A stretch of 64,000 nt of DNA, taken from contig ML978276.1 of NCBI GenBank assembly GCA_010015745.1, forward strand, positions 1-64,000, read 5' to 3'. Below, in pieces: positions 10,753-21,300 of this stretch. The position numbers and the translations under genes were made by a program. Source of the stretch: Setomelanomma holmii. Its lineage: Eukaryota; Ascomycota; Dothideomycetes; Pleosporales; Phaeosphaeriaceae. Every line of letters starts with the position of its first letter. The stretch's first letter is position 1. The notes below the pieces were generated by a model that saw nothing but the letters and a program-made list of their open reading frames with translations, made no database searches and was not told where the DNA came from.

Positions 10753-12437
10753 ATGTCTGGCCAGCAGTGTCTCCGCCGTCTGCCATGCGCCGTGCGTGCC
10801 GTGCCGGCTCTGCGCGCAGGTGCCAGAGCTGTTAATAAGATATCTGCCACGCCCAGTTACTCGGCCGTCTCGAGAGCGAGTTCATCTGGACTGCTCAGTC
10901 AAGTTTCGAGGTATGCAGCTCATTGAGCAGCTGTGTGCTTCACTAATAGCTTTCCAGACGTCCGGGCCAGCTCACAACACAGCGTCTATGGAGCATCGAG
11001 CAAACGCGAACTTATGGTAGGTACCCAATTGCAGGCGCTACAACCATAGAAGCTGACACTGGTACAGCCGATACCGTCGTCAAGGTGCCACAGATGGCCG
11101 AATCGATCACCGAAGGAACTTTGAAGCAATGGTCAAAACGTGCGTACAGCCACGATCCACCGTACCGACTTCGACTAACGTCCTACAGAGGTCGGTGACT
11201 ACGTCGAGGCAGACGAAGAGATCGCGACCATCGAGACAGACAAGATCGATGTCTCCGTGAACGCACCCGAGGCTGGCACCATCAAAGAATTCCTCGTCAA
11301 CGAGGAGGACACCGTTACCGTTGGACAGGATCTGGTTAAGCTCGAGCTGGGCGGAGAGCCATCCGGCGGAAAGAAGGAGGAAGCGTCGTCAGAAGCCAAG
11401 GAGCCCGCGGACAAGGAGCAGGAGACATCCTCGCAGCCCTCTGGCGAACAGGAGCAGTCGAAACCAAAGGAGGAGAGTGCGCCGAAGCAGGAGGACAAGC
11501 AACCTGAGCCAGCGAAACAGGAGTCAAAACCCGAGCCTCCCAAGCAGGAGCAAAAGCCCCAGCCGCCCAAGAAGGACTCGAAACCTTCGCCGCCAAAGGA
11601 GGAACCCAAGCAGGCCCAGCCTGGCAACCGCGATGAGCGCCGCGTATGTCCCCAATGTACTCCTATAGGCATCACACGACTAATCTCTTCTACAGGTCAA
11701 GATGAACCGCATGCGCCTGCGCATTGCCGAGCGCTTGAAGCAGTCGCAGAACACCGCAGCCTCTCTGACCACCTTCAACGAAGTCGACATGTCCTCTATC
11801 ATGGAATTCCGCAAACTTTACAAGGACGAAATTCTCAAGACCAAGGGCGTCAAACTCGGTTTCATGTCCGCCTTCTCGCGCGCGTGCATCCTCGCCATGC
11901 GTGACGTGCCGGCCGTCAATGCTTCGATTGAGGGTCCTAACGGCGGTGATACCATTGTCTACCGTGATTATGTCGATATATCGGTTGCCGTGGCCACGGA
12001 GAAGGGTCTCGTCACACCCGTTGTCAGAAATGCTGAGAGCCTAGATATGGTTGGCATTGAGTCGGCGATTGCGGAACTTGGCAAGAAGGCACGCGACAAC
12101 AAGCTGACGATCGAGGACATGGCTGGAGGTACCTTCACCATCTCCAACGGTGGCGTCTTCGGAAGTCTGATGGGCACTCCCATCATCAATCTCCCGCAGA
12201 CTGCAGTGCTGGGATTGCACGCAATCAAGGACAAGCCGGTCGCTATGAATGGCAAGGTGGAGATCAGGCCGGTATGTTCAAATACGCCACGTGGTGGTAG
12301 ACACTTGCTGACTGAACTTGTAGATGATGTACCTCGCGCTTACCTACGACCATAGGCTGCTAGACGGAAGGGAGGCGGTCACATTCTTGGTCAAGATCAA
12401 GGAATACATCGAGGATCCCCGAAAGATGCTGTTGTAG
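10753..12437 (+). CDS. KGD2: Dihydrolipoamide succinyltransferase, E2 of 2-oxoglutarate dehydrogenase
   Basis: Exons are 10753-10910, 10958-11016, 11068-11139, 11189-11643, 11696-12271 and 12324-12437; the product is 477 aa. The enzyme transfers the succinyl group to CoA in the TCA-cycle 2-oxoglutarate dehydrogenase complex in the mitochondrial matrix. An Arg/Ala-rich presequence covers about residues 1-70. The lipoyl domain follows (PQMAESITEG), with the lipoylated lysine at 115 in ETDKIDVS. Residues about 150-240 are a Lys/Glu/Pro/Gln-rich linker, and the acyltransferase domain runs from about 245. The catalytic motif is DHRLLDGR (H450, D454) in the last exon. As in other fungal KGD2 proteins there is no obvious E1/E3-binding domain between the linker and the catalytic core. 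Confidence 0.95.
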
Positions 12438-13768
12438 ACATGTCAAGTGGCTGTGTCCTCTGATCAAGGACTGCTGTCGTCCACAGACAGGGAAGCACTA
12501 CATTTGGGTGTGGTTTAGGTTTCTTGTACATGCGTGTGGTGTGATAGGCGATCGGATTCGATCAGAAAATAGGATATGTATGATAGTCGGTGCAATGCAT
12601 AATGAGCGTTTCTGTCCAACCCGTCGCAATTTTAGAAGTCAGTGCAGTTCAGCGTCCTAACATCTCCACAAGGGAGAGCGAGTACGGTCGCGGTAACATC
12701 TGACATGTCACACTATTCATCGTGTGGTTATGAATGACACGGTAGTTCCTGCCACGCTTGCTTGACTTGGGGCGCATCGCGCCCCTCTAGGTTCTGCACA
12801 CTCTTGCACAAACACAATAACGAGTGCGCCCCACCCATTTTTTAAAATAAATAACCATGCCATAATACTGCCTGCGATATGGACATGATTTACTGCAAGT
12901 TTCATATACATTATGGTTGTTGTGGTGGCGTGGTGATTTTTTGTTCGATATAAGAGTGTGCTTTAAAGTGGTGATATTGTACCACAGTCAAGTGGACAAA
13001 CATGGTCGACCACCAACATGCCACTAACAAAAGAACAATTTATCTGACATATAGTAGATATAGCGAGTGACAGTCAAATATAACGAGGATTTGTATTGAA
13101 AGTATAACCTCCCTGGATGTGCAAGTCCAATGCACCTACCAATTGAAGTTGTAATTGTCATGTGGTTTCCTGATGCTTCCATCTGATGTAGTCATTGTCG
13201 GTTGCCAATCGTGCAGCAATCAACATTAGGACTATATGTAGGTAGTGATTCTCTGAGATAGATCTGCACGCAATTTCATCTGATCTTTCTCATCTCAGTT
13301 TCAACTGTTGTCAACATGGGTGCACTAGCTTGAATAACAACAGGTGCACTAAACGCGGAACGTTGAGCTTTACAGGGCGCATCTTATGGAACAAGGAGCC
13401 GCGTCCACCGAATCAAGAGTCTTGAACAGTATATACATGCGAGATTATAGAGTGGTAGTCATGAGATTTCTCCCAACAGGAGCGTGCCGACAAGCACATC
13501 CCAACATGGATGAGAAACAGGGCTAACATGGACACCGGTTGAATAATATATCTCTATGCTATTAACCAACGGCTTTAAGCCCTTTGTCTAGCTTCTTTTG
13601 CGAGCAGCAGAGGATGACACACCTGCGCCTCTGTGCCTAGGATTGTGGCGGTCTCGCCGTTGCCTTAAAGGCACGCAAGTTGAATGAGGACGACGCAAGA
13701 TTGGGTTGTAGCAGTCACGACTCAAAAGCAAAGACCAGATTACGTGATTTCAAACGGAGTTCTAAGCA
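12438..13768. other. Convergent intergenic region, no gene seen
   Basis: This 1.3 kb between the KGD2 and GRC3 3' ends is lower in GC than its surroundings. No conserved reading frame, tRNA or repeat is visible. Confidence 0.5.
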
Positions 13769-15914
13769 TCAGGTCTGAAACTTTCGGACCCTTCGCACCG
13801 TGTTCAGGTAGCCCATATCCTCGACCAAAAGCTGTTCTTCAACCCATGTCGTGCTCGGAGCTATACCGTCACTACCAAGTTCACCTGCTTCAGCCAGGTG
13901 AGCTTGCTCAACGAATGCCCAGTCTGGGTAACCGCAGCAACCTCCAACGAAGACGGTACGCTCGGGTGTCAGAGTATGCAGCAAGCATTCATGCGTCCTT
14001 GGTACTAGGAGTTGCACCACTTTCCTCGCTGGGTCAAAACCGCGAACCAGTGCTGTACATATCAGCTTCGAGGTCTTCGGGTCCAATGACTCCATCATGC
14101 CTGTCCTCTCGGATTTCGGAAAATGTGGTATGCGATATCTCTTTGTACGAGGCAAAGACGTGTATGGTGTTGGAATGGCCGAGGAAGTTGACTCCACAAT
14201 CTGTATGATCGAGCCATTCAAGGCATCAACCAGTGACGCTGGCTCGATTGGTTCAGAGTATACAAAGAAACCAACAAAGTCTTGCGTTCGTTCATCGGTC
14301 TCCTGGAAGCTGAATTCCCAGGGCACGATGTTTGACAAAGATGTGCCCGACCATATTGACGCATCTCCATCATTCGTCTCGATGTTTCGAAGACTGAAAT
14401 AAGATTGCATCTGCATAGCTCTGAGCTCAGCCTCAGTTCTCCAACGGGGTGATGACGGGGACTGTGATGCAATCGCATGGGTTGTGCCACGATATTGTGA
14501 CACGATACTTTGCAGAGTGTGCAACCTATGGTCATTTTCCGGCCCATTTGCCCGAACATCGCCCAAATGTACCAGATGATGTGGTTTGAACGATGCAAGC
14601 ACGTTTGCAAGCAGGTTAAAGTCCGTCTCATATAACGAACCCGAGGTGTTTACGATGAGTGGTAGAGGCGACTCTCGTGACTGTAGACTTTTGTATGTCA
14701 AGAAGAGATCTTCTGCACATACACGGAGGTATTCCAGGTAGTTAACGAGGTTCATAGGAACTGGGTGTGAGCGCATTGTGGTGGTTCTTTCAACGTCCAT
14801 TGAGAGTGGTGGGACTGATGAATGAGTATAGCTCGGTCCCAGATTTAGCGTCCTTACTACACTCAATGATACCTGACCATGACTTGTGTACTCTGGTTTC
14901 GCTGGATCAAGGTCTAGGTAACAGACAGCCGCCACTGGTCGCGCCGATTTGCCTTGGCCTGTCAGGTACCGATTCAAGAGTCGCCTCGCAAAGGTTGATT
15001 TGCCTGAGTCCGAGGAGCCAACTATAAGGATCGCAGAGGGGTTCGCAGAACATTCCTCGACTACACGGAGCCAGTCCTCACTCGCTACTTCCGGAGTCAA
15101 AGGTCGAGCAAGCGGGTCTGCACTAGACTCTTGGATCTATGGGAAATGTTAGCAACCAATTCTAGAGGACAAATGGCTTTCCAATGCAGCGCATGTCAAG
15201 AGCGCTTCGGTTGACCAAGGACGGAGACGTACAACAGTAAACGAGCGTTCGAATCCAGTCTCTGCCGGCACATTCCATATATCCGCAAACAATGGGCTAA
15301 ATCTGGCGAGCGCAACTGGTCTGTCCCAATCCATGATGTGCACATGGTTGACACCATCCAAACCTCTGAGCTTGGTTATGGGATGTGTCGCCGGAACACA
15401 AGCAGTATACACCTCGTCTTGTCTACCACGACGTGAGAGTACCCCAATGTTGGCGCCATTCACGTTGATCGCTCCCCTGAGAACCTTGAATTGGAATGAA
15501 CCAATCAGAGAAATAGTTGTGTGCTTGCTTAAATTGACCTTTAGACCAGACTCGTCGTCTGAAAGAACATTCTGAGGATCATTACGCCAAGTGCATAACT
15601 TGATATTGCGCTGCACAGCCAATGGCTCGTCATCCGACACGGACGCGTCGAGCTCAGGTGTGGAGACCTGTTGCAAGGGCTGTGGATGTTGAGGAACTTG
15701 ATCTACAGTGATCTCTGGAGTGACAACATCCTTGGATGTTGCATCCGCTCTCAGTCTTGCTGCAGCGATGGCACTCAACGGTTTCGAAGCATTGGCTGTC
15801 GGGTCTATGAATGTGGTCAATGCTGGAACCCCGTGCAGTGAAATGGTTTGCAGTCTTACTCATCGTCTGGGTATCCGATTCTACAGTACCGATTCTCTTC
15901 CTCTTGCCTGGCAT
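13769..15914 (-). CDS. GRC3: Polynucleotide 5'-hydroxyl kinase GRC3
   Basis: Exons on the minus strand are 15914-15860, 15804-15233 and 15136-13769; introns are 55 nt and 96 nt (GTACGT...CTAAC...CATAG); the product is 664 aa. Grc3 phosphorylates RNA 5'-hydroxyl ends with Las1 during pre-rRNA ITS2 removal and also acts in Pol I termination. Walker A is GSSDSGKST at 249-257, followed by YLDLDPAKPEYTSHGQVSL, typical of the CLP1/GRC3 P-loop domain. The start MPGKRKRIG is a basic stretch, as expected of a nucleolar protein. The second intron removes a segment that would otherwise end the frame with TAA. It is divergent from RPA34 with 183 bp between start codons. Confidence 0.93.
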
Positions 15915-16097
15915 TTTGATGTGTTGCGCGGTCAGTCAGGAACAGTTCACCTTGAAGATTCGAGCATCGCTAGCGCCACAGATCAAGGTTAGCGTAAGCG
16001 GCTCATGCAGTCGCGGGGGAAGATCCCTGTCCGCCGCCGACAAAAAGTTGCTGCATCTTCAATCGTCCTGCGCATACAACATGGCAACGCGCCCACC
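15915..16097. promoter_or_regulatory. 183-bp divergent promoter between GRC3 and RPA34
   Basis: Both flanking genes act in rRNA synthesis or maturation. The gap is short enough that core promoter elements must be shared or interleaved. If RPA34 starts at the alternative ATG at 16005 the gap is only 90 bp. Confidence 0.6.
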
Positions 16098-17483
16098 ATG
16101 AAGGAAGCGAAGAGAACGCCAGTGCCCCTGCCGGGCTCCAAGGCGAAGCTACAACCCAAGAGCACGCCCTCAAAGGCACCGTTGAGCCAGGAATTCGTGG
16201 GCAGCGATGACGATTCTCCAGCCGAAGCTGCACCAAAGCCCAAGAAACCAAAGACCACAATTGCCGTCCATAGACCGAATGGAGCCGCCAAAGCAAAAGC
16301 AAAGGAGCCTACTCACGACACAGAGACTATCAAATCAACCGCGAAGTCAAAATCCTCCTCCAAGGCAGTGTCTTCGAAACCTGTCGTGACCACGCCGCAG
16401 GCTGTAGATACGTCAAGCTCAGAGGACACGGTCGACAGCGATGTCACCACTTCAAAAGAGCAGAAGAGAGCCGCGACTCAGAATGGAAATACACAGGGCG
16501 CCGCAAGCGACAGCAGCTCGGTCAGCTCTAGCGACGAGTCGGACGAAAGCGAGCAGATGCCGGCGGCTCAGAAACCTGCTCAGACGTATGTCTTTAGTCC
16601 TGCCTCTAGCCCTGCCTCGAGATTGTTCGCTGACTCAACATCAGACAAGTACGAGCGCCGCAAGCCCACGCTGTTAAGTTCCGATCTGCACCCGTTTACG
16701 TGCCACCCAAAGACTTCAATGCTGTGCCGATCAATGATAAAACTACGTCCAAGTCCGCACGAATATTCGAAGAGCTTCACGGGAAGCAAATATGGCATAT
16801 TACAGCTCCGGCTGGCGTATCGATGAAGGATCTGAAGGAAATTGCCATGGACAGTGCTATGAAGGAAGAAGCCATCCTGGAGCATAAGGGCACAAGCTAC
16901 GGCTTCCGGAACTTGGAGCTTGGAGCAGATGTGGCATGCGAAGTGATGGTACCCAAGAAGAATGGGTACAGAACTGGTAGGTCACTTGGATATGCTTGAG
17001 GTTTGACACTGATGGGTAACAGTGCGTATGCCGGTCTCACAGACTCTGCATCTTGAAGCAGTCGTAAAGCTTCCGCATCTAAGCTCGAAGCAAGCAGATC
17101 CGAATCTAGGCTCAGAGGCTGCAGCATCCATAACAAGGTCTACCATTCGCGCACCCCGTCCCCAGCTCAAAGGACTCAAGATGCGCTTCCGTCCCACTGG
17201 ATTTGGCAACGGAGCTGCTGGCGCGCTCGGCGATTCCGAGAGCGAGGACGAACTACCACAGGAGACTGCCGGGCTCGGAACGCCCGACGAGCTCAATCTG
17301 CCCTCACGGATACGGAAAGAGAAGAGAAAACACGCCGAGGCTAACGGAGAGGCCAGCACAGAGGCCCCGTCGAAGAAGCCCAAGAAGCACCGGACAGCGG
17401 AAGAACAGAAGCAGAAGGACGAGGCGAGAAGAGCGAAAAAGGAGAAGAAACGGGCGCAAGAAGCAGCGCTGACGAGGTCTTGA
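16098..17483 (+). CDS. RPA34: RNA polymerase I subunit RPA34 (RPA34.5/CAST family)
   Basis: Exons are 16098-16585, 16645-16976 and 17023-17483; introns are 59 nt (GTATGT...CTGAC...TCAG) and 46 nt; the product is 426 aa. The first 160 residues are Lys/Ser/acid-rich and disordered. The middle has the family's dimerisation-type segment (VYVPPKDFNAVPIND, IWHITAPAGVSMKDLKEIA). The C-terminus is a highly basic tail ending in repeated KKEKKR-like stretches, as in yeast Rpa34. This subunit pairs with Rpa49 and supports Pol I elongation and rDNA binding. I chose the ATG at 16098 for its CCACCATGA context; an in-frame ATG at 16005 would add 31 residues. Confidence 0.85.
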
Positions 17484-18389
17484 ACACCTTATGAATGTTG
17501 ACCTGCAACACACCTCCAGTTGGAACCACAGTTCGTGGCACATGATGGATCGCGTGCCATGCTTGGACTAAATCAATGGGATGTCTGCTTGTAAATTTCA
17601 CAGCATACAGCGAGCGATGCATACCTTCTCATCCAATAATGATACGGCATGATATCAACCAGGAATGGAGCAGGCGTTCATAGATACTAATTGAGTTGAT
17701 GTCCGGAGACTCTCCGTACCTAGAGGGGACTGGAATATCACACTCTATCTTCGATTGTACGTTTACAAACCTATCAAAAACAGAGAATAGCCTCCATGGG
17801 TATTGTCCTGCAAACAGCATGACATAACCTCGACGAAATCGTAACCTGAATACCGATGGCCTAGGGGGTAGCCAATCCCAGCGTGGTACCATTTACGCAA
17901 TGGTGAAGTGTTTCCGAAGTTGCTATGAAGGTCTGTCGAGGCTCCACCGTCTGGCTGCAGGTCCCAGGGGCGCGTTCGCACCTGCAGCTTCGGTCCGAGG
18001 TCGCGTCGCGTCGATGTGAACATGACAATTGCTCATCATGCAGTGAATGAGCTGACTGCCATGCGATGCTACCAGGAACAAAGCTCCAATAATCGTATTG
18101 TCGCTGGCTCTGGCTAAGCAAAGTGGGAGGTGGTAGTTGATCCGACTGGCGCGCGCATGTCTCCGCCGACCGTTGTGGCTTGTCGTCATCAGTTAACGGT
18201 TCAGCACAGGCCATCAACAGTTGTCTAGCGTGTGTTGTCAGTAGTCGAGCGCGCAGGAGCGCACACCAAAGTGCTTTTGCGACGCTTGACTTCACCGCCG
18301 CCTCGACCCTCCCAACATGTGTATGAGCAGGCCTCGCATTCCCCAAATCGACGCGACTGCCCCCCCACGTGCCGCGCCGACCTGCTCAG
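17484..18389. other. Intergenic region upstream of the Mto1-like gene
   Basis: This 906 bp contains the RPA34 3' flank and the promoter of the next gene. A 161-codon minus-strand frame (17861-18346) is open but shows no domain and has biased, low-complexity composition. Confidence 0.45.
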
Positions 18390-21300
18390 ATGGCGGCTGC
18401 AACTAGCCCTCCTGCCTCGACAACGGAGGCACCCCAAACAGACACCCTCGATGCCGCCCCGTCTTCCCCCACACCAGCCCCAGCCCCAGCGCCTTACGAC
18501 CACATGGCCCACGACATATCCGAGTCTGAAGATGTCAAAACGTTCGACCTACCCGACTCGGACCTGCCGCCGCTGCCCACCGACGGAGGCGACAGTTTCC
18601 TGCAGCACGATTTCAAGGAGAGCGGCGTGGCACAGGGAGACGCCAGTGTACTGATGGACCGTGAGATGAAGCGCCAGCTGATGGATATTGAGTCGAGCTT
18701 TATCCCTGAAGCTTCGGCCCAGGTTGAGCCGGCGCGAGGCCAACAAGGAGCAGACGATACCTACCTATTTGGTGGCTCGCCAGGCAACGCGCGCCCGCCA
18801 TCGCCAAAAGCACAGGCGGACGCCGACCTGCAAAGAGTCATGGCGAACATTGAAGAGATGACGAAGCCCAAGAAGAAGCCGAAGAAGCTGCAAGTGCGCA
18901 GCGGAAACACGCCAACCAAGCCAAAGCCGACCGACACCTCAGATGCGGACTCCTCGCTGCTATCACAGGATCCACCTACACCAGCAGACGCTTACAAGAC
19001 CCCGGCAGCGCGGCGGCTGGACTTTGAGACGGAAGCGACACCAGACGTTGCAGAGTCGACCTCAGAGGCAGCGCCGTCTTCGCCCTCTGCAGATGCTGCG
19101 CAGCGAAACCAATTGCGAGCCACTGTGGGAGATGCTGCGGAAACCGGGCCCGAACAGCAGCGCCATGAGCCCGAGCGCAACTCGAGTGAGGCTCCCGCCG
19201 TAACTACAGGCGCGGAACAAAAGGACGACGACCACTCCCAGCGACCAACATCTAGCGCTTCAACTGTCAAAGCCCCCGATTTCACTCAACTTGAGGAAGG
19301 CTCGTCACTCCTCACGTCCGATCACGAGCTCAGTATGGAAAGCATACAGATTCCGGGACCAGCATCAGCAATGACTTCACCGCGGCCTAGAAAACGGCCA
19401 AGTTTTCTCCAGAATCGCCATTCCAGCCAACGTTCGTCCGTATCTTCGTTCACTAATCGTTCAGATGTGTCTGGAGATGGCGTGAGCACAGCTAGTCTCG
19501 GCGCAGACTACGCCTTGCAGACCGGCGGCACGGTACCTCGTTCAGTGCCTCACAGAAGCAGCCTGGGTCTGTCCAGACTACCCAGTCTCGGTAGTATCGC
19601 GTCTTCAATGTCTGGCTACAGCGACACAAACCCATGGGAGAAGCACCGAAGTATCAGCTCGAATTCCTTGTCCGGACTCCTTCACCCTGATGGCAGCCTC
19701 GGTCGTCTGGAAGAGGAAAATCTCAACACCGCAACACCTCCTGAGACGCCACGAGCCCCTAGCGTCCAGCCTCTGGCTCCCACGGATACTGTAATAGCTA
19801 GGCACGTACAGGACATCCAGGTGCCTGACACCGTTGCACGCGAGTTTCGGGCGAAACACTCGCGATCTCCAGACAAACGACATATGGCTACCCCCTTCAC
19901 CCGCAGCAAGCACAATCTTACGCTGAAAGAACAAAATAGCAAGATCGACAAGCTCAGCAAGGAGAACTTTGATCTCAAGCTGAAAATTCATTTTCTGGAT
20001 CAGGCCCTCCAGAACCGGTCAGACGAGGGTGTCAAAGATATGATCTCCAAGAATGTCCAGCTGCAGACTGATCTTGCAACTGAGAAAAAGGAAACCCAGT
20101 CTCTGCGAAAGAAGATAAGAGATCTAGAACGGAGGCTCAAAGCGCATGAGGAGGGTCTCGTACCCACAAAAGAAACTGGCAGCGGCTCTGAAGACGGAAA
20201 GAGTGACCATTCCTCGCGGCAAGCGGAGCTCGAAGAGGAAATTGAGTTCCTGCGAGAACGACTGGAAAGCACAGAGACAATCATCGAGCAATGGCAGCAA
20301 GAGGCTCTGCAGAAGGAGGCTGACAACAGGCGCATGGCAGACTACATCAAGACAATGAGAGAGAAGAGTCCAACTGGCGAATCGGCTGGACTCAACGAGG
20401 CGATCAACATGTGGAAGGAAGACTTCGAGGATGAACGCGCTCGGCGAGAACAGGTCGAAACGCGTTGTCAACAGGCCGAGACGGAGAGTGAGAATCTTCG
20501 CGCCGAGATTCAGCGGTTGAAAGAGCAGAACATACAGCTACAGCAGCACACTAACGCGAATCATCACATCAACAAAGTGTACAGCAGCACAAGGCGGGTA
20601 CATCAATCGTTTACGACCCGTTCCCATTCGGGGTCAGAGGGCAATGACCAAGCTCCACCGATATCCAATGGAGGGACCAGTTCGACTCTCGTGGAGCAGC
20701 TGCAGAGCGACAACGACAAGCTTCAGCGTGATCTCCATGCTCAGGTGTCCATGCTGACCTCACGCAACCGGGAGAATCTGCGCTTGAGGGAAGAAAACGA
20801 AGGCTTGAAGCTGACCATTCGCCGAGGCGATGCTGGGTCGATCGCCGGCGATAGTATCCTCGAAAGATCAATATCCCGCAATCACATGAGGTCCGTCTCT
20901 AGAGCGAGCGGCGGCACGCGAGTAACGCAAATGAGCGATCCGGAACGGGAGGATCTTGAAACAAAATATGCTGCAGTTCGGGACGAACTTTCCCAACTCA
21001 AGCTCTCTTACAAGGAGCTCGATGATCAACTGAATGGCCACTTGGATATGCTCGAGACTGCAGAGAACAAGATTGCAGAGCTTGAGAAGGAGGTTGAAGC
21101 ATCGACGGAGGATCTGCAGGCCTTGTCTGCAGAAAGAGATGAAGCTTTGGAGATGCTCCAAGACAAGGAGCAGGACTGCGAAGAGCTCAGACAAGAGGCC
21201 CTGGACACCGTGCAAAGACTTGAGACCGAGCTAGATCAGAAGAACCAAGAGCGTGAACGGCTCATCATCGACCTCGAAAACACGACGGAAGATTTCAATG

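Noticed and set aside
17861..18346. 161-codon minus frame near the Mto1-like promoter
   Set aside because: No motif, and biased composition rich in Arg, Ser and Cys. Overlapping frames on the same strand are also open.
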